Source: Acanthornis magna
Taxonomy: Eukaryota > Chordata > Aves > Passeriformes > Acanthizidae
DNA: 64,000 bases
Direction of reading: 5' to 3'
NCBI GenBank assembly: GCA_036785705.1
Contig: JAWUZG010000353.1
Location: 62,001-126,000, forward strand
Below, piece after piece: positions 54,961 through 64,000 of this stretch. Both the position numbers and the translations under genes were made by a program. Position 1 is the first letter of the stretch, and each line of letters starts with the position of its first letter. The notes beneath the pieces were generated by a model. That model was not told the DNA's origin. It saw nothing but the letters and a program-made list of their open reading frames with translations, and made no database searches.

Positions 54961-57480
54961 GCTTCACAAGACAGTATCTTCTACTGTAATCAATCAATTC
55001 TTGTGCTACCTCCCCCATAACCAGACTTTAGGTTTAGGGTGAGGTCTGTTACCTAGCGGGGCTGGTGTTGAAAAGCTGGAGGAATTTCCGTAAGAGTCTG
55101 TAACAGTATTGCCTGTATTTCTGCTATTATCACTTCTGCACATAAAGTTCTCTTACCTCTCCACAGGACCCACTGACGCTATGGTTCTCTGGAGACTTAT
55201 TCCTGTGGCTTTAAATGATTCAGGGAGCCCCCTTATTAAGCGATTGATAATTTCAGGGTTAACAGGCAACATCATTGGTGATTCACATCCAGGAATTAAT
55301 TTTCTCTCATGTATCATTTGTAGGCAAGCAGTTTTGTGTACACTTTCTCTTAATTGGTCAGCTGTGCCTGTTATTGCCAAGGGGTCTCCCCTATCCAGAG
55401 GGTTTAACCCTCCAGCCCAGTAAGCAGCGGCGAGTTAAGGACCATGGGGCCTGGTGATCGCCTGTTGTTAAGAAAACTCTGTGTCCCCAGTAACCCTTTT
55501 CTTTCAACTGAATTTGGTCACCCCCAGTCAAAGACACACGCCACACATATTCTTTTTCAGATTCTTTGATAAGACGCCCATATTCCTTTTTTAACTTTGC
55601 CAGTCCAGTGGCAGAATAGGGGGTTTCCTTGGTGGTTGTATGGGGCTCTGTATCTTCATCATTAAGATAAGAAAATTCCATTTTAATTAAGGGTCTTAAA
55701 TGAGGGGGATTTTTATCAAGTATTCTTATCTGTTCCAATTCCCTTTGTGAATGCATCGGGTTAATTTGGCAGATAACTCTTTCCTCAGGTCCCAATGATA
55801 CTATATCCTATAAACTAGTTTTCTGTGAATTTGTGGTACTGATAATACAATTTACTTCAAGAGCAACCCTTAATGAATGGATTTCTTCCTCCTTGTGCTC
55901 TAATTCTTTTTCTAGATTAGTAATTGCTGCTTGGCGACAGTACACCAGGTTTTCTAAGGATTCTATGATTTTTTCTTCATTACTATGCTGCCTAAGACAG
56001 TCTTTAATGGCTGCAACGAAGCTGGCACCCAAAACACAGCAGACTATTGCCCTGGCTTTTCCTGGTAGTAAAAACTGAACTTTAGCCTCATTTTGCAGTA
56101 AAGAAATTTGGTCCATTATACTCTGCAAATTTTTCCAATTCTCTCGAGCCCAATCTTCCCCAACAGGAGAGGGTCGAGCACCATATTTAGCCAAAAATGC
56201 AAAAAATAAATCTCTATCATTAATCAACTGAAAATTTCTATTCTTCTGTTTTTCAGTCATCATTTTTCCTATGCTGACTCAGAAACAAAACATTCTCAAA
56301 AAACAATCTCAGAAACCACAAGAAGTAACTCAAATTCATGTAAGAAAATTAGGCTCCAAAAACAATCTTCACTTGACAAAGCCAGGCCCCAAAAACAGTC
56401 TTAGAAACAACAACAACAACTCAAATTCACTTGAGAAAGTTAGGCCCCAAAAACAATCTCCACTTGAGAAAGTCAGGCCTCAAAAACAACCTCAGAAACA
56501 ACAACAACAAAAAAGAACCAACTCAAATTTACTTGAGAAAGTTAGGCACTTGCCAACGGCCACTTTTACTCTTCCTCAAGTCACGAAAATAAAAATTCAA
56601 CTCCCCTTTTTTTTTAACTCTAAGTTCCGATAGCCAGAATCCAAATAGAGTCCTCAAAAAATGAGTTTGGAGGGCTTTTACCCCTCCAGCTCTATCAGGA
56701 TCCTGTCCTGTGATGCCAATTTAATGTCACAGTCCACTCATAAGTGGATGCGTGATGGTTCTTTTCAGCTATGATCTCGGAGTGTGAAAAAAGAAAGTAA
56801 AGCACAAAAATAATTCAACAAGTCAAGGGAGTTAAATTTCAATCCAAACAGGAACTTTATTAATTGTGCCCATAAAGCAGCTTACAATAGTAAGAGAAAG
56901 AGAGAATAACGGGAAAGATAGGGAGGAAAGGGAGGAAAAGGGGGTTTATAGCTACCACCACAGGTCCACAGATGTCCGGCGTCTCTGGGGGTCCCGGTGC
57001 AGAAGGTGATCCTTTGCCTCTGTCTTCAATCAATGTGATTTCATGGTGGGGAAGATCTTCAGAATTAAGCTGTTCCAAAGCTGTCTTTTATGTTAGTCCA
57101 TACACCTGGTCCCTCCTTGCGACCTGCCTTTTCTCCCCCTTAATTCTTGTGGAGATGTGCCAAACTCCACCTGGCAGGCCACACCTGCCAAGAGAGGAGT
57201 GTCTGAGGCGTGGTCAGCTTTGGAGGCAGGGAGTCTGTGGTCTCATCGTGCTCTGTGGATCTTTTACAATAGTAGGGACTTGGAGACAGGTGCAAAGCCT
57301 TCGTTCCATACTAGCTTTAGCAGGCAAAGAACAGTCATTCCATACCAGCTTCAGCAGGCTCAGAGCAGTTGTTCTGTACCAGCTCTAGTGGTTACAGCAT
57401 TCTTTACGCAAGTCCTGCACCTGTGGTTTCTGATGAGAAATGTTGAGACAGAACTCAATTCTTTGACCGGCACTTACACA
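54961..57480 (-). mobile_element. ERV fragment: 5' LTR, leader and gag, class uncertain
   Basis: Minus strand. LTR 56725-57480 (TGTCACAGTCC to GGCACTTACACA on plus). A primer-site-like TGGCATCACAGGACAGGA lies just inside it near 56705. The leader (56270-56600) has CAA runs and repeats of a unit containing CTTGAGAAAGT and CCCCAAAAACAATCT. Gag follows at 56263-55150. The left end is cut by the ERVL 3' LTR and nothing downstream of gag is present. Confidence 0.65.
55150..56263 (-). pseudogene. Gag-like protein with coiled coil, broken
   Basis: Frame 1, 56263-55808: starts MMTEKQKNRN, contains a heptad-rich helix (EEKIIESLENLV, ITNLEKELEHKEEEIHSLRVALEV) predicted to coil. A stop at 55805-55807 is followed by 55795-55391 with a GYWGHRVFLTTGDHQAPWSL segment. 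A frameshift near 55390 leads to 55380-55153 (GTADQLRESVHKTACLQM, INRLIRGLPESFKATG), which looks like capsid helices. I cannot place it firmly among ERV classes. Confidence 0.6.
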
Positions 57481-57482
57481 TG

Positions 57483-58050
57483 GTTGAATCTGATGCAAAG
57501 GGGGCCTGGTTGCCGCCACCCCACACCCCACCTGCCACAACTGCGGAGTTTCTGCCACCTTTCTTCCTGGCTAGCTCAGGTGAGCCCATCCTGCCGCTCC
57601 ATCTCCCTGCTCTGAGCTCTCTGCCCAGCCCATCCTGCTCAGGCCATCCCTGCCCAGCCCATCCACCATTACCCACGTGACACAGACCTGACCTCGCGCC
57701 ACAGCGCCCCCTGCAGCTGGGCGGGAGTCATCGCACCTGCCCTGCCTGGCTGGGAGCCAACAGCGCCCCCGCTGGCTGTGACCGTGACTGCACCAAACAG
57801 GAAAGTCTCTGGCAGTCCAGGGACATCTGCCACTGGGTTTTTTGGTTTTGTTTGCTGTTACTATTGTTGTTATTGATTGTTTGCCTCGTTATAGATCCTA
57901 GTAAAGAACTGTTATTCCTTTTCCCATATCTGTGCCTGAAAGCCCTTGATCCCAAAGTTATAATAATTCAGAGGGAAGGGGGTTCACATTCTCTATTCTA
58001 AGGGAGGTTCCCACCTTCTTTAGCAGGCACCTGCCTTTCAAACCATTACA
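57483..58050 (+). mobile_element. 5'-truncated LTR of the 0.9-kb ERVL family
   Basis: Aligns with the right two thirds of 39635-40567 (TGCAAAGGGGGCCTGGTTGCC onward, ending TTTCAAACCATTACA). The left third is missing where the neighbouring ERV LTR ends at 57480. Confidence 0.75.
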
Positions 58051-58769
58051 GATAGGCACTCTGGGTCGCATGAAACACAGGGATCCTTCTCAAGCATGAG
58101 GAGGGGCTGAATGATGGTGAACTGTGCCCCAGCATGGTCCTGGCTGGGAAAACATTTTCCCAGAGGAAAGTGACCACAATCTGCCTGAAGGTGGGTCTGG
58201 GGAAATCTGCTGTACTTCACACCACTCTGTTAACATGACCCCAGAGGAGAGGTATGCTGAGTTGTCCTCACCACTCTGAGCACCTCCTCAGGGAGCTCCC
58301 CCAAGTGGAGCATGGCACAGTCCAGGTGCTGGATCTCCAGGATGTGGCTCTGCAAGTAATGCCTCAGGAAAAAGGATGGTAAATTGGGAGGTCAAGAACA
58401 GAACCTGGCTCAGGACTCTCTGAGGTAGAAAGGGACACCACTGGTATGTCCAAACCCTCCAAAGATGGGTATCCAGCTGGTTCAAGCACCACTTAAGCCA
58501 TAAGTCTCCTGTTTCAGACACTACCCATGTTTTGATCCATTTTAATTATCCTGTATATGCAAGGAACCCAGACCTGCCCCTCGCAGTTCTTGTTTTACCC
58601 AGCCTGGCTGCCCGGCCCAGTGAAGAGCTGGTAGCAGAAGTCCTGTGAGAGGAGCTCCATGTTGGACTGGACATGGTGTCCAGGTGAGTTCAGGTGTGTG
58701 GGACAGCTCAGATGTGGCTGATTGTGCCACCAGGTCAGGGATGAACAAACAGTCATTTGGGGGCTGTTT
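58051..58769. other. Unrecognised stretch
   Basis: Moderate GC, no domain-bearing frame. Nothing recognised. Confidence 0.45.
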
Positions 58770-59490
58770 TCATAGAACCACAAGATGGTTTGGGTTGGAA
58801 AGGACCTTACAGACCATCCAGTTCCACCCCACTGCAGGGACACCTTCCACTAGATGAGGTTGCTCTAAGTCCCATCCAACCTGGCCTTGAACACTTCCAG
58901 TAATGGCACAGCCACAACTTCTCTGGGAAACCTGTGCCAAAGCCTTACCACCCTCACAGGGAAGAATTCCTTCCCAATATCCTATCTAACCCTGCCCTCT
59001 GGAAGTGGGAAGCCATTCCCCCTTGTCCAAAGTCCCTCTCTAGCTCTCTTGGAGCCCCTTTAGGTAGTGAAAGGAGCTCTAAGGTCTCCCTGTAGCCTTC
59101 CCCAGGCTGGACACCACCAGCTCTTCCAGACTGACTCCAGAGAAGACAGTCTCCAGCCCTCAAAGCATCTTTGTGGCCTCCTCTGGACTTGTTCCAGCAG
59201 TTCCACATTCTCTTTATGCTGGGGGTCCCAGTTCTGGACATAGCACTGCAGGTGGGGTCTCACCTTAGTGGAACAGAGGGGCACAATCCCACCCTGTCAC
59301 CCTGCTGCTACACCTTTGATGCAGTCCAGGACACAGGTGGATTTGGGGGCTGCCAGTGCACATGGCTGAGTCATGTCCAACCTCTCATCCACCACCAGCA
59401 TCCCCAGGTCCTTCTCAGCAGGGCTGCTCTCCACCCCTTCATCCCAGCCTGGATCCATACCAGGGTGGCCCCAGCTCTAGTGCAGGTGAT
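58770..59490 (-). mobile_element. CR1 LINE 3' fragment
   Basis: Starts TCATAGAACCACAAGATGG, followed by TTTGGGTTGGAAAGGACCTT, the typical reversed CR1 3' end, and continues with CR1-type sequence to about 59490. Minus frames (LERDFGQGGMASHFQRA; QVQRRPQRCFEGWRLSS) match the end of CR1 RT. Many stops. Confidence 0.85.
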
Positions 59491-62400
59491 CCCATAGAGC
59501 AGTATTGGCACAGCCCCAAGGGTCGTTATGTCCCTCACCTGCCCCACCAACAGGAGAGAGCTGGAGCTGGGGAAGTTGCAGCCAGGACTCTGACTACCCC
59601 CCAGGATGTCCCAGACCACAGGACTTCATACTCACTAATGAAGCCCTGGGGAGGAAGACCCTGCCAGGACTGATGGGAGCGAAGCAATCAGTTTTTTATT
59701 GAATCCCTTGGGTTCTTGGGTTTGTTTTTTCATTGTTTATTCCTTTTTCTCCCCCACCCATACATACTCAGATTCTGGGCATCTGGCATATATCAAGAGT
59801 GTCCTGTGGATCCTCTCCAGCCAGGGTGGGCACAAGGAGCTGTGCCCACCCTGACCTAGCCCCACAGACAGCCTTGGTGGGCCAGAGGACCCAGAGGAGC
59901 AGGGCTGGGGGCTGGATTCACAGTGATCACCCTGCCCCCCTCTTTAAATCCTTTCTGGGGTGCATTGTGTCAGGGGCCTTTGCTGACGGGGCCAGGAAGG
60001 GTGTGAGAGGCAGAGTTTAGCATGGGTCAACACAGCTTATCCAGGTGTTGCATAGTGTGAGTCTCTGGGATGTTCATGGAGTACATGCAATGCCAAGGAC
60101 GACTGTGCAAGTGGAAAACCTGTGGAGTGGCTTCACTCCCACACACCTCCCCCAGTATACCCCAAGTACAGGGGGATTGGGCACCCCTTCAGTGCCCCCC
60201 AACTGCGCGGCGGGGGAGAATTGAGTGTGTGTGTGTGAGGGCAGACAGGATGGGGGCAGGGTGAGGGCCCTCAGAGGGGGTGTGAGGGCCGAACATGGGG
60301 CCTTGCTGGACAATGGCTGCAATAAAGCAGCCCTTGGAAAACATTGCCCAGCGTGGCCCTGGGTTCAGACCTGCACCACATCAGGGGCTGTTTGCTTTCA
60401 GAAAAGGGGTGCAATACCCTCCTGCACCCCAGCCCTGCAGCCAGCCATGGTTTAACCTGCCATCTAACCAGCCAGGTCATCCTTATTGTCCCAGGGATTG
60501 TGGGCTCCTCCAAGGTGGAACACGGGCCTCTGGAGAATCACAGTCTCATTCCCCACCTGGATCTGTGTGCGGATCACATCAAAGAAGCTGAGGGTGTCAA
60601 TTCAGACCCCTGGAGCAGAAGGAAAAGGCCCAAATGTGAGGAGATGACTTAACAGTCAGCTTGCCTGAAAAAAGCTCTGATAGCAGAGCACGTGGCAGCT
60701 GGACTGTTGGGGCTGACACGCTTCCCACTGTGACAGAGGGGTCGCTTGCACCAACACGGAGAAGGCAGGACAAGTACTCTCACCAGACTAGCTCAGGACC
60801 TACCTAACTCATAAGTGCATGAGGAAATGGGTCTTTGGGGACTTAAAAGAAGGCTTTGGGCCCTCCAAATTGCACACTGAATCTGATAAAGAGGCCTTTT
60901 TGGTCCCTGGCAGGTGGCTGTGGAAGCTGAAAGGAAACATTTGGGACCAAAACCAAGCATTTTGGACACTCAAAAGGATTTGAACTCTACAAATGAGGCT
61001 CTGGACCCACCAGATGAGACTTTGGGTGATACCAAAACCAGCTGGAATAAACTTTCTAACACATAGGCCTCTTTATCTGTTTCTCCACTGGTTCCAGCTA
61101 TGTTTATTGACCTGTGTGCGTACATTTGCATCCTTTTATCTATTTTGCCAGTGAGTCTGTAAGTTCTATTCAGCAACTTCAGGGGAGCTGAAAATTTTCA
61201 TTCTCTATGTTATTTATCATGGGCCTTAAAAATTATGGTCTTGGCCCTCTCAATGAGGCTTTGAACTTTGAAGCATAAACTTGTACATGTGGTTTTGTAG
61301 TCCAAAATTGCGTGCTTGGACCTTAAATTGACCCTGCTTTCTCTAATGTGGGCTTTGGGGATTTAAACTTGTGCAGGATGTGCCGCTCCACACGGCTCCC
61401 CGCAGGTCCATGGGGTCGATGGATCCCATGGGAACATCCCGAGCTCCCGAGCGCGGTCGCGCCACTTCCGCCCCTGAACGGCGGCGGTGCGGCCTTGGCG
61501 CCACCTGGCGGTTCGGAGCGCGTCCTGCAGCCCCGCCCCCTCTGCGGCAGAGCCGCGAATGGCGACGGGAGGGGACCTGGGGGGGAGGGGATGGGGATGG
61601 GGATGGAGGGGACAGCATGGAGCTGGGCTGGGCCATGCTGGTCACAATACCAGGGTGCGGGTCTCAAGCCGGGGGAGCTGCCCAGCCGCGAGGGGAACTG
61701 GATGCCAGTTCCCCCGGAGCATCCTCCCACTGCTGGGGGGCAGAATGCAGGTTTTGGGTGCCTATCCCACCAAGCTGGGTGTGGAGCTGTCCCTCTCGGG
61801 GGTGATGGTGGGATGGCTGAGGAGGCAAACCTGCTGTGCCCCACAGGGACCCTCTGCTGGGACCATCCAGAGCCAGACCAATAAACAGCCCCACGTCCCC
61901 TCTGCTGGCTGCAGTGAGGCTGAGGTTACCAGGGGATGCCACAGTGGGGCAAGGATTGCACTGCCACTCTTGGGGGCTGGGAGTCCCCAGGGTACTCTAG
62001 CTCAGCCAAGGGGGCCACTGATGCCCCTGGGATCTAGGGGTCCCCTGGGAATTGAAGTGGGGAGGGACACTGGTGCTGTTGGACTGGGGATCTCCCACTG
62101 CTACTCAGGGGGGCCTGGGAATCCCCTGGGTACTGAGGGTGAATAGGGGCTATTAAGTGACAGGGGCTGGGTTGGGTTGATCCTTTGGTGATGACAGCTG
62201 GACAGCAAAAGTCCTACTGGAGATGGATGTGCCCAGGGAGAAGCTGTCCTGAATTTCCTTGGCTTTCCTGTGGCTCTTGGGGATGCATTGGCTCAGATGA
62301 TCTTTAATGGAGCCAAAGCTCTCAGGGAAAACTGCTGCCTCTGGAGCAGTTCGTGTCACTGGTACAGTGACTGTTGTCCTGCTCTCACCATGGGTGAACA

Positions 62401-62742
62401 CTGCCCTCCATGGGAGACACAGCCAGGTGGTCTAGAAAAGCGCAGCCCCTTTCCCGCAGGCACAGCAGGTCCCTCATAAAGAGACACACACAGACAGGAG
62501 CTGAAACCTCACCTTTTCCACGAACTCTGGAAGCATGAGGATTTTCCTTGTTCAAGTAAATTTGCAGGCAGTGAGTCCTGGGTGGTGTCAACAGTGCTCT
62601 GAAAGCTGCATCTTCCAGGCAGGTGCTGATGGGTATGGCAGGATTGGGTGTCTGGAATGAGCCGCACAAGGGCCAGGAGGGGAGTGTTGTCCCTGGAGCA
62701 GAGAAGCAGCTGCACAAAGTGCTGGGATGGGACTGTCCCAGG
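59491..62742. other. Gene-poor stretch with 3'-UTR-like signals and a CpG-rich patch
   Basis: No protein recognised. AATAAA occurs on plus at about 60313 and 61879, and its reverse (TTTATTG) near 59695. A perfect 12-bp hairpin lies at 59823-59852. A CpG-rich patch at about 61380-61565 (GCGGCGGTGCGG, GCCCCGCCCCC) could be a promoter. Frames across 61348-62146 are open in several registers because of GC content and show no domain. Confidence 0.45.
59823..59852. other. Perfect 12-bp inverted repeat (hairpin)
   Basis: AGGGTGGGCACA, six-base loop AGGAGC, TGTGCCCACCCT. No T-run follows, and it is too short for a typical microRNA precursor unless pairing continues outside. Confidence 0.8.
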
Positions 62743-63070
62743 ATGCTGGGACACCTTCCACTAGACCAGGTTGCTCCAAGCCCCATCCAGCCTGGCCTTG
62801 AACACTTCCAGAGATGGGGCAAGCCTGTGTATTTCATGACCCTCAGTGTAAAATATTTCTTCCTTATATCTGAATGTAGATATCTTCCATATCTCTATGT
62901 CTGAATCTTCCCTTTCAGTTTAAAACCACCACCCCTTGTCTTATCACTACAGGTCTTGTTAAAAAGGTTGTCCTCATCTTTCTTATAAGCACCTCTAAGT
63001 ACTGAAAACCTGCAGTAACATCTCCCCAGAGCAGAGAGGCAGTCCCCTCTCTGTCCCGCTGCTCACACTG
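62743..63070 (-). mobile_element. CR1 LINE fragment
   Basis: GGGACACCTTCCACTAGACC, then CTGGCCTTGAACACTTCCAG and CTTGTCTTATCACTACAGG, in the same order as in the CR1 at 58830-59000 but more diverged, with a TATCT-rich insertion near 62860. Confidence 0.75.
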
Positions 63071-64000
63071 CTGGGGATGAACCAAGGACAGACCCTGCGG
63101 CTGAACCAGAGACCCAGCCCATGCTGGGACCAGTCATCCCCAGACACAAGAAGAAATGGACAAGCATGTCCATTAGCCTGTTTAGGAAAGAAGGACAAGG
63201 CATCCCAAGCAGGGTCTTCACAGGAACAGGAGGAAGAGGCAGACCAAGAGGTAACCACTTAACCCCAGTACCTGAGTGAGCTGTGGGTTATGTAAAAGAT
63301 TTCAGCTGTCATCCAGGTGGGCTCATTATCACCTGACTGCTCCAATGCTGGGATAACCAAGCTAGTATTCTGGAATTAGACTAGGGAAGCCAAGCAGCTG
63401 GGATGACTTTCTATGGAAGGCATTATTGACAAGGTCATTGGAAGAGGGACACAAACCCCTCTGAAGGCAACTCCCAGCAATGTGAAGAAAAGGTATTCCT
63501 TCAAGGGAGAGGTAGTATGCTGCCCAGGCAAGTGAACCATGATGGAAAGATGAATCCAGTACCTGAGGGAATTGGCTGTGCTTGACAGTTTATGATGACC
63601 TGAATGATGCACAGTTACCCAGAGATTCAGACAAAGCTCAATGCACGTGACCCACGTGAAGGAACCTTATACAGAGCATACCTTTGTCACTTCCCAGTTC
63701 ACTGTGGGTGATGGTCTGGAAGGACAGAGGGGCATTGAGGGTGGATGAAGTGGCTCACCAGTTCCAGGAGAACAAAGACAATCTCTCTTCCTCCCTTGTA
63801 TTGGTTGTGGAGAAACTATCCTGGAAATTCCAGCAGTTCAGCATCCCAGCATTCCAGAGGAATGTCCTGCCCCCACCTATATGGACCAGACTCTCAGCTA
63901 TCAACAGGCATCCTTTCTTCCTCAAGGGAGGATGGAGAAGGTGCAAATCACAGGGTACCAGTCTGACACCAGCAGCCATCCCGTGCACTTGAACAGCTCA
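63071..64000 (+). pseudogene. Decayed ERVL gag
   Basis: Gag-like pieces in shifting frames: a Gln/Glu-rich linker (SSQEQEEEADQEVTT) near 63230, a degraded capsid, then VDEVAHQFQENKDNLSSSL, VEKLSWKFQQF and a CAC-AGGG-GTACC region near 63950 resembling the gag at 13400-13560. It runs off the window edge. Confidence 0.6.

Noticed and set aside
56271..56633. Plus-strand frame with LEKVRPQKQS-like repeats
   Set aside because: Antisense to gag and within the retroviral leader repeat; the repeat arises from CAA and CCCCAAAAACAA units.
59690..60320. Last exon or 3' UTR of a host gene such as TNXB
   Set aside because: Polyadenylation-like hexamers are present, but no coding segment or recognisable domain could be found nearby.
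61348..62146. Three overlapping 140-220-codon frames in the CpG-rich patch
   Set aside because: Open in several registers through high GC; no domain or splice pattern. Kept only as a possible CpG-rich promoter.

Overview
The window looks like bird nuclear DNA. The evidence is CR1 LINE fragments, avian-type ERVL, ERVK and class I endogenous retroviruses, and GC-rich, minisatellite-filled compact introns. A CENPA-like relic also lies directly upstream of CYP21, which is the gene order known from the avian MHC (C4, CENPA, CYP21, TNXB in chicken). I cannot name the species.

Layout. 1-3.3 kb: C-rich minisatellites, a broken CENPA-like histone-fold gene, and a GC-box promoter. 3.3-9.9 kb: a complete ten-exon CYP21 (steroid 21-hydroxylase) gene with an uninterrupted 469-codon reading frame across consensus splice sites. 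9.9-10.8 kb: a repetitive 3' region with AATAAA, then two tandem copies of an MHC-type X-Y promoter module (RFX/CREB/NF-Y spacing) pointing right, with no MHC coding sequence after it. 10.8-12.7 kb: a purine-rich minisatellite split by an LTR. 12.7-21 kb: a decayed ERVL followed by a decayed class I ERV, itself interrupted by a 1.3-kb solo LTR and a CR1. 21-24.8 kb: no genes, with degenerate repeats and an ERVK-type LTR. 24.8-31.4 kb: a second, inverted copy of the 1.3-kb LTR carrying a nested 5.2-kb ERVK provirus. That provirus keeps gag at one end and an env tail at the other, but its 3.4-kb middle is AT-rich and non-retroviral, with splice-site-like signals. 32.2-36.9 kb: a CR1 interrupted by three solo LTRs. 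39.6-55.0 kb: an ERVL provirus holding a nested, reverse-oriented 8.4-kb ERVK (gag, dUTPase-protease, pol, a Cys-rich ORF, env). 55-58 kb: another gag relic with LTR and a truncated LTR. 58-64 kb: CR1 pieces, unrecognised unique DNA, and a decayed ERVL gag.

The only convincing intact host protein gene is CYP21. Everything to its right reads as a transposon sink next to an MHC-linked gene. The most interesting items are the orphan tandem X-Y module, the gag-foreign-env provirus that resembles a transducing retrovirus, the CENPA pseudogene, and the extra Cys-rich ORF before env in the nested ERVK. All calls come from reading the sequence; no database search was run.
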